Part shown: positions 53,362 to 61,475 of the stretch, one piece after another
Layout: every line of letters starts with the position of its first letter
Position numbering within the stretch: position 1 is the first letter of the stretch
From: Verrucomicrobiota bacterium
GTDB lineage: Bacteria > Verrucomicrobiota > Verrucomicrobiia > Opitutales > UBA953
NCBI GenBank assembly: GCA_030830965.1
Contig: JAURLX010000019.1
Coordinates: forward strand, 62,001-126,000
Reading direction: 5' to 3'
DNA length: 64,000 nt
Made by a program: the position numbers and the translations under genes
Notes under the pieces: generated by a model
Told to the model about the DNA's origin: nothing
What the model saw: only the letters and a program-made list of their open reading frames with translations
The model's database searches: none

Positions 53362-55113
53362 TCAGGCTGCCGGAGGGGCGGGCCAGATCGCGGCCTCGTT
53401 CGCCCAGTCGCCGAAGGCCTGGCCGCTCCTGCGTTCGCCGGCGTACTGCCTGAACAGCGTCCCGATGACGGACGGGATCTCGTCGGCGAGGACGGACTCC
53501 TTGAACAGTCGTGCGAGCCGGGTGCCCTCGCGGTTGCCGCCGAGCATGACGTTGTATTTGCCGGGCGCCTTGCCGACGAACCCGATTTCGGCGTTGTAGG
53601 GCCGGGCGCAGCCGTTCGGGCATCCGGTCATGCGGACGACGAGTTCTTCGCCGCCGAAGCCGGCCTCGGCCTGGGCTTCCTCCAGCTTGGCCAGGAGCGT
53701 CGGGAAGAAGCGCTCGGACTCGGCGAGGGAGAGGCCGCAGGTGGGGAGGGCGGGGCAGGCCATGCCCCGTCCTTTGACGAGGCCGGGATCGAAGACGATG
53801 CCGCAGCCGTGGTCGCGCAGCACCTTCTCGAGCGCGTCCTTATCCGTCTCCTTCACGTCGGAAAGGATGAGGTTCTGCGTCGCGGTGAGGCGGAAGGTGG
53901 GCGCGAACTGCTCGGCGATCTTGCGGAGCGCGGTCTTGAGACGGTAGTCGCCGGCGTCCTTGATGCGGCCGGTCTCGACAAAGAGCCCCAGGAACCAGTG
54001 GCCGTCGGCCTGCCTGGTCCAGCCGAAGGCGTCGCCTTGGCCCTTGAAGAGGAAAGGTCTGGCGGGGGGCAGCGGCGCGCCGAGGCGCTGGGCGAGCTCG
54101 GCCTTGAACCACGCGACGCCCTTTTCCTGCAGGACGTACTTGATGCGGGCGTGCCTGCGGTCCGTGCGGTCGCCCCAGTCGCGGTGAATCTTGATGACGG
54201 CCTCGCCGACGGCGACGATCTGTTCGCGGGTGACGAAGCCGATGACGTCGGCTAGGCGCGGGTAGGTGGCCTTGTTGCCGTGGGAGGTGCCGAGGCCGCC
54301 GCCGACGAGCAGATTGTAGCCGGCGAGCTTGCCGCCTTCGACGATGGCGACAAAGCCCATGTCGTTGGTGAAGATGTCGACGTCGTTGTTGGGCGGAAGG
54401 GCGAAGCCGGTCTTGAACTTGCGCGGCAGGTAGGTCTTGCCGTACAGGCTGTCCGTTGGCGCGCCGCTGTCGTCGTGGTCAGCCGGCGGCGGGAGGTAGG
54501 GGTTGGCCTGGTCGACGGAGGCGCGGACCTTGGCGATCTTCTCGCCGAGGCCGAGGTCGAGCTGCACGCCGTCGACCCAGATGGAGTGATAGGCCGTGGT
54601 CTTCGGGAGTAGGGCGCGGGTGAGGGTGAAGGCGTCGTCCTCGATGGCTTGGGTGATGGCGTCCACCGGCGGGTTGGACGGCGCGGTCACGTTACGGTTT
54701 ACGTCACCGCAGGTAGCTAGGGTCGAGGAGAGGGCCTCGTTGATCGATTTGATGAGGTTCCCCACGCCTTTCTGGGCGACGCCGTGGAACTGGAAGGTTT
54801 GACGCGAGGTGATCCGCAGCGTGCCGTTGGCGAAACGCCCAGAAAGCTCGTCGTAGATCCGATACTGACTGGCCGGGACGATGCCGCCGGTCTGGCGCGT
54901 ACGCACCATCACCGAATATTCCTTCCCGGTCTTGCGCTTGTCGCGGTCGTCCTGCTGGTAGATGCCGTGGAACTTGATGAACTGCTCGTCATCGCCACTG
55001 AAGCGGTCGGCGGAGGGGTTGGCCAAAGTCTCCCTGATAGTCCCCGAAAGGTCCGGTTTGTCCGCCTTCAAGAGCTCGTTCTTGGTCAACGGTTTCTGCA
55101 ATGGCTCATTCAT
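53362..55113 (-). CDS. cysI: Assimilatory sulfite reductase, siroheme subunit
   Basis: Hemoprotein of 583 residues reducing sulfite to sulfide with six electrons. The siroheme/4Fe-4S cysteines lie in CPALPTCGLSLAES (about residues 451-457 for the pair) and GCPNGC (about 494-499). The N-terminal half has TLRITSRQTFQFHGV, the substrate-pocket Arg region, and the C-terminus ends with the PGKYNVMLGGNREGTRLARLF block. No cysJ flavoprotein is adjacent, so electrons may come from ferredoxin or from a distant CysJ. Promoter region is shared with divergent cobA across a 39-base AT-rich gap carrying an inverted repeat. First gene of the cysI-cysH-cysD-cysNC operon. Confidence 0.93.
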   Translation of the reverse strand: MNEPLQKPLTKNELLKADKPDLSGTIRETLANPSADRFSGDDEQFIKFHGIYQQDDRDKRKTGKEYSVMVRTRQTGGIVPASQYRIYDELSGRFANGTLRITSRQTFQFHGVAQKGVGNLIKSINEALSSTLATCGDVNRNVTAPSNPPVDAITQAIEDDAFTLTRALLPKTTAYHSIWVDGVQLDLGLGEKIAKVRASVDQANPYLPPPADHDDSGAPTDSLYGKTYLPRKFKTGFALPPNNDVDIFTNDMGFVAIVEGGKLAGYNLLVGGGLGTSHGNKATYPRLADVIGFVTREQIVAVGEAVIKIHRDWGDRTDRRHARIKYVLQEKGVAWFKAELAQRLGAPLPPARPFLFKGQGDAFGWTRQADGHWFLGLFVETGRIKDAGDYRLKTALRKIAEQFAPTFRLTATQNLILSDVKETDKDALEKVLRDHGCGIVFDPGLVKGRGMACPALPTCGLSLAESERFFPTLLAKLEEAQAEAGFGGEELVVRMTGCPNGCARPYNAEIGFVGKAPGKYNVMLGGNREGTRLARLFKESVLADEIPSVIGTLFRQYAGERRSGQAFGDWANEAAIWPAPPAA

Positions 55114-55121
55114 AGAAAATA

Positions 55122-55154
55122 ATACTTGATAACCTTACTAATGATTACAAGTAT
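55122..55154. promoter_or_regulatory. Inverted repeat between cysI and cobA, candidate operator
   Basis: ATACTTG (55122-55128) and its complement CAAGTAT (55148-55154) flank a 19-base AT-rich spacer in the short divergent cysI-cobA region, an AT-rich island in very GC-rich surroundings. A TTGATA (55126-55131) with AAGTAT 17 bases later would be a weak promoter for cobA, and TATTAT on the minus strand a -10 for cysI. The arms would overlap both, so a repressor binding here could control sulfite reduction and siroheme synthesis jointly. No known regulator site was matched. Confidence 0.45.
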
Positions 55155-55170
55155 GCGTCAAGTCCAATCC

Positions 55171-55938
55171 ATGGTAAATTCTAAAGTCAGCAAGGTGGTG
55201 TTCGTGGGGGCGGGGCCCGGAGCCGCCGACCTCATCACTGTCCGTGGGCTGAAGCTCCTCCGGGCCGCTGACACGGTCATCCATGATTCTCTGCCCGGTG
55301 ACGCTTTGCTGGCCGAGGTGAGTCCGCTCACGCGTCTGGTGCCGGTGGGTAAGCGCTGCGGTCAGCATTCGATGACGCAGGATGAGATCAACGCCCTGCT
55401 CGCCCGCGAGGCCCTGACCGGCGGTCTTGTCGTCCGTCTCAAAGGTGGAGACCCGGGCGTCTTCGGACGTCTCGGGGAGGAGATGGACCACCTTGCCTCG
55501 CTCGGCATTCCCTTCGAAGTCGTACCCGGCGTCACCGCCGCCACCGCCGCGGCCGCCGATGCCTGCTTCCCGCTCACGCATCGCGGCCTGGCCCAGGCGG
55601 TCACTTTCCTCACGGGGCACTGTGCCGACGGTTCCGAACCCGATTGGAGCGCTCACGTCAGCACCGGCGCCACGCTCTGCCTCTACATGGGCGCAAGATC
55701 GCTGCCGCAGGCTGCCTCGCGGATCGTCGCCGCCGGCGCCGACGTGGGCATGCCGGTGCGACTGCTCTCAAAAGTCTCGCAGCCCGGCTCTTCCGACGTG
55801 CTCACGACGCTCGGCGAACTGGCCGCAGGCCGGGTCGACACGTCCGCCTTGCCGACGCCTCTCATCGCGGTGATCGGAGCGGTCGTCGCCCCTCTCCGCG
55901 GGGCGGGCCTGCTGGCCCGCATCGCCGAAAGGACCTGA
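55171..55938 (+). CDS. cobA: Uroporphyrinogen-III C-methyltransferase
   Basis: SAM-dependent enzyme that methylates uroporphyrinogen III twice to give precorrin-2, the first step of siroheme and cobalamin synthesis. Three in-frame starts are possible (55126, 55153, 55171). The last gives 255 residues (MVNSKVSKVVFVGAGPG), is closest to the family's usual start and lies beyond the inverted repeat. Motifs: VGAGPGAADLITVRG at the N-terminus, DSLPGDALL, RLKGGDPGVFGRLGEE, VPGVTAATAAAA and LTHRGLAQAVTFLTGH. It lacks the CysG dehydrogenase/ferrochelatase half, so other enzymes must finish siroheme. Divergent from cysI, whose product needs siroheme. Confidence 0.9.
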   Translation: MVNSKVSKVVFVGAGPGAADLITVRGLKLLRAADTVIHDSLPGDALLAEVSPLTRLVPVGKRCGQHSMTQDEINALLAREALTGGLVVRLKGGDPGVFGRLGEEMDHLASLGIPFEVVPGVTAATAAAADACFPLTHRGLAQAVTFLTGHCADGSEPDWSAHVSTGATLCLYMGARSLPQAASRIVAAGADVGMPVRLLSKVSQPGSSDVLTTLGELAAGRVDTSALPTPLIAVIGAVVAPLRGAGLLARIAERT

Positions 55939-55941
55939 GCT

Positions 55942-56904
55942 TCACGCCTTCCGCGTCCTGCGGGCCCACCCCAGTAAGCCTCCCAGGAGGATGGCGAAGG
56001 TGAGGAGCCCGCGCCAGATCGCGTGCTGCGGCAGCACGAACTGCAACCCGACCGGAACCAGGATCATCGCGGCTATGAATAGGAGGGCTACGACCTGGAT
56101 TTCCTTCTTGGAGGGCGGCACGTAGTCCAGCCTCATGCCGAGCAGGGCCGCCAGCATGTCGTGAGAGGCGATGAGCGGGCTGAGCTTCCAGCGCACGCCG
56201 GCCGGCGCGCAGTCCTTGGCGATGGCGGCGACGTCGCCGTCCGGTCCCGCATGGCGGCCGGGCAGGAGGAACATCATCAGGATCACGGCGTCGCCCTCCG
56301 CGTGCTGGATCGCCCGTTCGAGCAAGGGCTCGTTGAAATCATATTCCGCGCCCTCGCGCCGCTCCATCGAGCAGGCGATGAGCTGATCCGGCTTCAGCTT
56401 GAGTTCCTTGCGCAAGGTCTGGGCCAGGCGGTCGCGGCACGCGGTGACCTCCTTGACCGGAGAACCATGGTCGCAGAGCAGCACCGTGCCGGAGCCCTTC
56501 TTCCACCCGGTTGCCCGGAGGTTCTCTTCCAGGATGTGCGCGAGGTCGGAACCGTCCTCATCGAAGAGCGTCGGGAGCACCTTGAGGCGCATGCCGGCTC
56601 CGGCGTTCTCCTTGAACGCCTTGGGGATGAATTCCGTGACCGCCCGACTGGGGCCGATGAAGAGCGGCAGCACCACTACCTCCTCGACGCCGTCGGCTTT
56701 GGCCTGACGCACGGCCTGTTCAAAGATCGCCGCGGGGACCCCGCCAAGCAGGGCGGGGTCGACCTTGTCGGAATGCATGACGGAGACGGGCAGGACCTTC
56801 TCCTTGCGGCCCGCATTGATCACCTCGGCCAGTTCCCGTAGCGCAATCGTGGCCGCAGGCTCAAGGGAACCGTTGTCGACGAGCAGGATGCGGCGGACGC
56901 CCAT
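55942..56904 (-). CDS. CbiX-like sirohydrochlorin chelatase with C-terminal membrane helices
   Basis: Protein of 320 residues made of two CbiX/SirB-like halves plus a membrane tail. Class II chelatases use a His in an N-terminal HGS motif and a second His in a G(x)H motif. In the first half these are replaced (DNGS, Asn11; LFIGPSRAV, Ser/Arg86-87). In the second half both are present (CDHGSPV, His146; LLPGRHAGPDGD, His218). Two hydrophobic helices follow (about 270-290 and 297-314), with a basic end (RRTRK). Next to cobA and cysI, the likely job is inserting iron into sirohydrochlorin, at the membrane. It ends three bases from cobA, in the opposite direction. Confidence 0.75.
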   Translation of the reverse strand: MGVRRILLVDNGSLEPAATIALRELAEVINAGRKEKVLPVSVMHSDKVDPALLGGVPAAIFEQAVRQAKADGVEEVVVLPLFIGPSRAVTEFIPKAFKENAGAGMRLKVLPTLFDEDGSDLAHILEENLRATGWKKGSGTVLLCDHGSPVKEVTACRDRLAQTLRKELKLKPDQLIACSMERREGAEYDFNEPLLERAIQHAEGDAVILMMFLLPGRHAGPDGDVAAIAKDCAPAGVRWKLSPLIASHDMLAALLGMRLDYVPPSKKEIQVVALLFIAAMILVPVGLQFVLPQHAIWRGLLTFAILLGGLLGWARRTRKA

Positions 56905-56984
56905 CCGGCGAACTTAGGGCGATTTGGCCTGAAATCAACGCATAGCGGGATTGCCTGCCATCGGCCGCGGCACACTATCAAGGC

Positions 56985-57782
56985 ATGCTCCTGCCGCACC
57001 GCCCCCTGCTGGCGTTCGTTCTCAGCGCCGCCTCCCTAGCCGCCGCCGAAGGCTGGCTGACCGACCTCGACGAGGCCAAGAAAGTCGCGGCCAAGGAGCA
57101 AAAGGCGATCCTCGTCGATTTCACCGGTAGCGACTGGTGTGGCTGGTGCATCCGCCTGCGCGAGGAGGTCTTCGACAAACCCGAGTTTAAGGAGGCGTCC
57201 AAGCACTTCGTGCTGGTCGAGCTAGACTTCCCGAGGAAGAAGCAGCTGCCGGCCGGACAGAAGGAGAAGAACGAGGCCCTCGCCAGGAAGTTCGACGTGC
57301 GAGGATTCCCCACGATCCTGCTCATGAACGCCTCGGGCGAGCCGTTCGCCAAGACCGGCTATGAACCGGGCGGTCCGGTGAAGTACGTCGCCGCCCTCCG
57401 TGACGCCCTCCAGCGCAACAATGCCGAAGGGGTGAAGTCGTTCCGTGAGCAGCTTGAGGCCGAAAGCCGTGCCGACGAACTCGGAGAGAAGATCGAAGAG
57501 GCCATCGCTTCGGCGGTCGAGAAGAAGGACCTCAAGGCCGCCGAGGCTGCCATCGAGGAGACCCTCAAGGCGGCCGGCGCCAAAGGTGAACTTCGCGTCA
57601 GCATGCTCGCGCGCTACCGGATCGGGGTCGTGGCCCGCTGTAAGCCCGGGGACTTTGGAGCGCTCCTCAAGGCCACCGACGAAATCATCGCCGAGGCCGC
57701 CGACTCGCCCCTGCTTCCCAAGCTTAAGGCCATGCGTGGGCGCATCGAGGAGGCCGCCGCCCGCAAGTCCGAAGGCAAGTGA
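56985..57782 (+). CDS. Secreted thioredoxin-family protein (CGWC)
   Basis: Exported thiol-disulfide protein of 265 residues. A signal peptide (about residues 1-21) is followed by a thioredoxin-like domain with DFTGSDWCGWCIRL (active-site Cys52 and Cys55) and the cis-proline motif RGFPTILLM. After about residue 150 comes a charged helical C-terminal extension (EKIEEAIASAVEKKDLKAAEAAIEE) with no known match. The CGWC site suggests reductase or isomerase activity, as in thioredoxin-7-like proteins, but no partner is known. The stop overlaps the next gene in a GTGA junction; together the two form a tandem paralogous pair. Confidence 0.88.
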   Translation: MLLPHRPLLAFVLSAASLAAAEGWLTDLDEAKKVAAKEQKAILVDFTGSDWCGWCIRLREEVFDKPEFKEASKHFVLVELDFPRKKQLPAGQKEKNEALARKFDVRGFPTILLMNASGEPFAKTGYEPGGPVKYVAALRDALQRNNAEGVKSFREQLEAESRADELGEKIEEAIASAVEKKDLKAAEAAIEETLKAAGAKGELRVSMLARYRIGVVARCKPGDFGALLKATDEIIAEAADSPLLPKLKAMRGRIEEAAARKSEGK

Positions 57783-58600
57783 TTCGCCGGGCGTTCATCC
57801 TGCTGGCTTCGGCCGGCATGTCAGCCGCCGCTTGGGCCGCGGAGACCTGGCACGTCGACCTCGAGGTCGCGCGGGCCTTGGCGATCAAGGAGCGCAAGGA
57901 GCTCCTCGTTGAGTTCACCGGGAGCGATTGGAGCCCGGGTTGCATCGCTCTCCGTAAACAGGTGTTCGATTCGGATGATTTCGCCCGCTTCGCGCGACGC
58001 TTCGTCCTCGTGAGAGTCGATTTCCCCCGCAAGACGCGGCTGCCCGAGGAGGCCGCAAACCGCAACGCGTCCGTCGCCGCCACCTTCGCCGTCGCCGCCT
58101 ATCCCACCGTCCTGCTGCTGGATGCGAAAAGCGGCGAGGTCTTCGGGCGGATCGCCGGCTACAACGGCAGCGCCGCCGCCGTCTACCTCGCGGAACTATC
58201 CGCCTTCCAGAACACGGAGACGGCCCGACTGTCGTTACGGGAGGCGGAGCGCATGCGCGTCATGCAGCACGATGAGATCGTCCGGAATGAGCGCATGATC
58301 GAAGAGACGATCAAGAACCGTGACTTCCCGGGCGCCGTTGCGGTGATCGATGAGATCTACCGCGGCCTGAAGGGTCCGCGCCGCGCCATCGGCACGCTCA
58401 ACAAGGCCATCTTGTCCCATCGCATCGACCCGGCCGCCCTCGACCGCACGTGGTCGCTTCTTCGGCAGGCCCTCCTGGAGGCTGAGGATGACGCCGACAT
58501 CGCGAAGCCTGTCGTGGAGCTGGCTCGTCGCATCGCTCCCGATAGGAAGCTCGAGAAAGCCAAGCCCGCCCCCAAGGACAAGCCCGAGAAGGGGGCTTGA
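57779..58600 (+). CDS. Secreted thioredoxin-like protein lacking the nucleophilic Cys
   Basis: Tandem paralogue of the preceding gene, 273 residues from a GTG that overlaps its stop. A signal peptide (about 1-20, ending WAAE) precedes EFTGSDWSPGCIALRKQVF. The CGWC motif is changed to S-P-G-C, so the nucleophilic first Cys is Ser52 and only Cys55 remains. The downstream AAYPTVLLL cis-proline and the long helical C-terminal extension (RMIEETIKNRDFPGAVAVIDE) are kept. It cannot work as a dithiol oxidoreductase; a binding, chaperone or mixed-disulfide-capture role is inferred. Ends immediately next to the convergent gluQRS gene. Confidence 0.85.
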   Translation: MIRRAFILLASAGMSAAAWAAETWHVDLEVARALAIKERKELLVEFTGSDWSPGCIALRKQVFDSDDFARFARRFVLVRVDFPRKTRLPEEAANRNASVAATFAVAAYPTVLLLDAKSGEVFGRIAGYNGSAAAVYLAELSAFQNTETARLSLREAERMRVMQHDEIVRNERMIEETIKNRDFPGAVAVIDEIYRGLKGPRRAIGTLNKAILSHRIDPAALDRTWSLLRQALLEAEDDADIAKPVVELARRIAPDRKLEKAKPAPKDKPEKGA

Positions 58601-59455
58601 TCAAGGCGACAACTGGGAGAGGTCTGCAGAAAGGACGTCTGCGGGGCTAAACCCCCGGTCCCTCAGCTCGCGGATTGACAGTCCGGAGGCGCGTTTGGCC
58701 AGTCGTCGTCCGAACAGGTCGGTGACGAGCGGCGCATGGGCCCATGCCGGCGGCGGCCAGCCGAGGGCCTCGAAGAGCAGCAGCTGCCGTGCGGTCGAAA
58801 GAAGGAGGTCCGCACCCCGGACGACCTCGGTCACGCCCATGGCGTGGTCATCCGCCACCACCGCCAGCTCGTAGGCCGGCATGCCGTCCTTGCGCCAGAC
58901 GAGGAAGTCGCCGAAGTCGGTTCCTGCGGTGAAGCGTTGCGCTCCCCGGATGGCATCCATGAACCCGATGACCTTTCCGTCCGGCACCCTGAATCTCCAG
59001 TTGGTCGAGCCTGGATCGAAGGCGTCGCGGCCAGCGTCCGAGGCCGGGCGCAGGGAGGCGGGGAAGATCGGTTCGGCGTCATCTTCGGCATGCGGCGCGG
59101 ACAGGGCGCGTTCGACGTCCTTCCGGGATTTGTCACACGGATAGATGGTGCCGCTCGCGTGCAGCCTGCGCCAGACCTCGGCGAACCATGGCAGGCGCCG
59201 GGATTGAACGTAGGGGGCGTGGGGGCCTCCCGCGTCGGGGCCTTCCTGCCAATTGAGACCCAGCCAATGGAGGTCCTCGAGCGCCGCTTCGGAGAACTCC
59301 GGCCGGCAGCGTGAGCCGTCCAGGTCCTCGATGCGCATGATGAGCGAGCCTCCCGCCGCTTCCGTCCGACGGGCCGCGAGGGCGAAGGTGCGCGCATGGC
59401 CCACGTGCATTAGTCCGGTGGGGGTCGGCGCAAGGCGTCCGCGGTACGCCGCCAT
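58601..59455 (-). CDS. gluQRS: Glutamyl-Q tRNA(Asp) synthetase
   Basis: Truncated glutamyl-tRNA synthetase paralogue of 284 residues that attaches Glu to queuosine in tRNA-Asp. The N-terminal GRLAPTPTGLMHVGHARTF holds the HIGH-like HVGH (17-20), then RIEDLDGSRCR and VVRGADLL. The KMSKS equivalent is in LAKRASGLS, and there is no anticodon-binding domain, as expected. The zinc site of the E. coli enzyme (C-x-C ... Y ... C) is largely lost: only the first Cys (in IYPCDKSRKDV) is present. It follows the Nif3-family gene by four bases. Confidence 0.9.
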   Translation of the reverse strand: MAAYRGRLAPTPTGLMHVGHARTFALAARRTEAAGGSLIMRIEDLDGSRCRPEFSEAALEDLHWLGLNWQEGPDAGGPHAPYVQSRRLPWFAEVWRRLHASGTIYPCDKSRKDVERALSAPHAEDDAEPIFPASLRPASDAGRDAFDPGSTNWRFRVPDGKVIGFMDAIRGAQRFTAGTDFGDFLVWRKDGMPAYELAVVADDHAMGVTEVVRGADLLLSTARQLLLFEALGWPPPAWAHAPLVTDLFGRRLAKRASGLSIRELRDRGFSPADVLSADLSQLSP

Positions 59456-59459
59456 GGGG

Positions 59460-60215
59460 TCAGAGCGGATTGCCCGTGTCGACGAACTCCCAGGGCACGC
59501 GGAACTCGGCTGAAACCGAGGCCGCGAGAGCCTTCACGCCCCACGTTTCGGTGGCGTAGTGACCGCAGGGGTAGAGATTCCAGCCCTGTTCCTGGGCCTC
59601 GTTGAAATGCTCTTCCCTGAGCTCTCCGGTGATGAGCGTGTCACAGCCGGCGGCCCGGAGGAGGGGCAGGGCGCTGCGTCCGCTGCCGCTGAGGATCGCG
59701 ATGCGGGCGGGTCTGGCGGAACCGAATTCGATGGCCTTGAAGGTGCCAGGGTAGGCAGCCCGCAGCCGGCGGTGAAGGGTCTGCCTGGGAATGCCGCGGC
59801 ACAGGCAGGCGATGGGCAGGCCTTCATGATCGACGAACCATTCGACCACTCGGAGGCCGAGGTCGGCCGCGATCAGGGCGTTGTTGCCGATGACCGGATG
59901 GGCGTCGAGCGGGAGATGGCTGGAGTACAGTGAAAGTCCGTGCGTACGCAGCGCTTCACGACGGGCCCGGGCGACCTCCCTGGCCGGCGAAACAGGCTTC
60001 CAGTGCATGCCATGGTGGACGATCAGGAGATCGATGCCGCGTCGGGCGGCGGCCTTGAACACTTCCGTGCCGGCGTCGACCGCCGCACCCACCTTGCGGA
60101 CACGTTCCCTGCCGCGGTACTGCAGGCCGTTGCGGGCGCCGGGGAAATCCGGAATCTGGCGACGGTTGGTGATGGCGTCGCAGAATTTGACGATGTCGGC
60201 TAGCTTCGGCCTCAT
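59460..60215 (-). CDS. Nif3-like dinuclear metal centre protein
   Basis: Protein of 251 residues from the ATG at 60215. The family metal-binding motif is LIVHHGMHW (His67, His68), with SSHLPLDAHPVIGNNALIAADLGL in the middle and the second metal block near the C-terminus, LITGELREEHFNEAQEQGWNLYPCGHYATE. Members form toroidal hexamers with two metals per subunit; proposed roles include GTP cyclohydrolase-like activity and metal-chaperone functions, none settled. Length is standard for YbgI-type members without the inserted PII-like domain. It sits two bases after a hypothetical gene. Confidence 0.9.
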   Translation of the reverse strand: MRPKLADIVKFCDAITNRRQIPDFPGARNGLQYRGRERVRKVGAAVDAGTEVFKAAARRGIDLLIVHHGMHWKPVSPAREVARARREALRTHGLSLYSSHLPLDAHPVIGNNALIAADLGLRVVEWFVDHEGLPIACLCRGIPRQTLHRRLRAAYPGTFKAIEFGSARPARIAILSGSGRSALPLLRAAGCDTLITGELREEHFNEAQEQGWNLYPCGHYATETWGVKALAASVSAEFRVPWEFVDTGNPL

Positions 60216-60217
60216 GG

Positions 60218-61030
60218 TTACAGCGGAAGGAAATTCCCGGACGGCGTCGCCGGCGCCTGGAGGGACCCTTCGGTGAAGATCGAGTCGTCCAACCGCAGTC
60301 CAAGCGCCGCCTCGGTGAATCGGAGCAGGTCGGTGTCGCGGCTGAGCTCGTCGCGGATGCTGCAGGTGCCAATCACCCACTGGTCGCCCGCCTTGGCGAA
60401 ATCTTCCACTGCGAGCGTCCGGAGGGCCTTGTCGTCCGGCGACCTGACGGTGGCCTGCAGGATGGCGCCGTAGGCGCGGTCCACTCCGAAACTCACCTCG
60501 CCGGCGAAATCCTCCCGCTTCGCGGTGAAGACGTGCATCGGACGGCGGCCGCGTTCCGTCGCGACATAGCGGACGTCAGGCCAGTGCGTGAAGGGCAGCT
60601 GGAGGTCGAAGGCGCTCACCAGCAGCCCCGGGGAAAGGGCCTTGAAGGAGCCCGGAGCGACCGTGACGGTGGCCCCTGCGGCGCGCACGCTCACCGCGCT
60701 GCCGGAGGGGGATTTGCGAGCCAAGATACGCGTCGCGGCCTGGTCCTGCATTTCGATGCGGATCAGATGGGTGTCGCCGCGCGTGCCGGCCCAGAGCAGC
60801 CCCTTGACGGGCGGGGACTGCTCGCCCCGGCGCGGGCGATGCACGGTCTCGAATCTGAAGCAGACATCGGCGCCCAGCCGGGCACCCCGCACGTCGGCGA
60901 GCACCTTGGCCGACTCTTCGGGGCTGAGCTTCGGAAGCGTGAAGTCTTCCCGGCCCTGCCCGTAGAGGGATGTTAGCGAGAGGCAAAGGGCCAAGCGCAG
61001 CGTGATGCTGAACTGCCTTAGGCCCCCCAC
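60218..61030 (-). CDS. Hypothetical secreted protein
   Basis: Protein of 270 residues starting at a GTG (61030), since no in-frame ATG is near. The signal peptide (about residues 8-25, SITLRLALCLSLTSLYGQ) indicates export. The mature part is a beta-rich single domain (SGSAVSVRAAGATVTVAP, DLQLPFTHWPDVRYV, RRPMHVFTAKREDF). The layout is loosely like LolA or outer-membrane lipoprotein-sorting proteins, but I see no decisive motif and would not name it. It lies three bases after secG and two before the Nif3-family gene, in the same operon. Confidence 0.6.
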   Translation of the reverse strand: MGGLRQFSITLRLALCLSLTSLYGQGREDFTLPKLSPEESAKVLADVRGARLGADVCFRFETVHRPRRGEQSPPVKGLLWAGTRGDTHLIRIEMQDQAATRILARKSPSGSAVSVRAAGATVTVAPGSFKALSPGLLVSAFDLQLPFTHWPDVRYVATERGRRPMHVFTAKREDFAGEVSFGVDRAYGAILQATVRSPDDKALRTLAVEDFAKAGDQWVIGTCSIRDELSRDTDLLRFTEAALGLRLDDSIFTEGSLQAPATPSGNFLPL

Positions 61031-61033
61031 GGC

Positions 61034-61432
61034 TTACTTCTTGGCCGGAGCCTCGGGAGCCGGGGAGGGTGCAGAGGCAGCGGGGGCCGTCGCCGCGGCG
61101 GGAGCCGGAGCCGCCGGAGCCGTCGCGGAAGGTGCGGGCACGGCGGGGGCGGTTGCGGTCGCCTCGAGGGCGGTGGGGGCCTTCTTTTCACGAGCCACGA
61201 AGCCGAGGTAGAGACCGAAGCTTAGGATGAAAAGAATGACGGTGAGGGTGGTCGTCATGCGCGAAAGTACGTTGGCGGATTCGCCGCCGAACACGCTTTC
61301 AGCCGCACCTCCGCCGAGGGCCGCCCCCATGCCGGCGTTGGCGCTGGGGCGCTGCATGAGGATGATGAGCACCACGAGGATGCAGACCACGAAGAGAGCC
61401 ACCACGGAGGCGTATAGGATGAAGTCCTTCAT
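61034..61432 (-). CDS. secG: Preprotein translocase subunit SecG with Ala/Pro-rich tail
   Basis: Inner-membrane component of the SecYEG channel, 132 residues from the ATG at 61432; a TTG at 61444 would add four residues. Two transmembrane helices (about 3-24 and 58-78) flank the conserved cytoplasmic loop (LIILMQRPSANAGMGAALGGGA, ESVFGG, ANVLSRMTT). Beyond residue 85 is a 48-residue Ala/Pro/Thr tail (VPAPSATAPAAPAPAAATAP), not needed for the family and like a flexible linker. Usual SecG is 75-115 residues. It follows recF by 43 bases. Confidence 0.93.
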   Translation of the reverse strand: MKDFILYASVVALFVVCILVVLIILMQRPSANAGMGAALGGGAAESVFGGESANVLSRMTTTLTVILFILSFGLYLGFVAREKKAPTALEATATAPAVPAPSATAPAAPAPAAATAPAASAPSPAPEAPAKK

Positions 61433-61475
61433 CCCCCCATCCAAGAAGGCGGACCAGGCTTAAACAACGCCAAAA

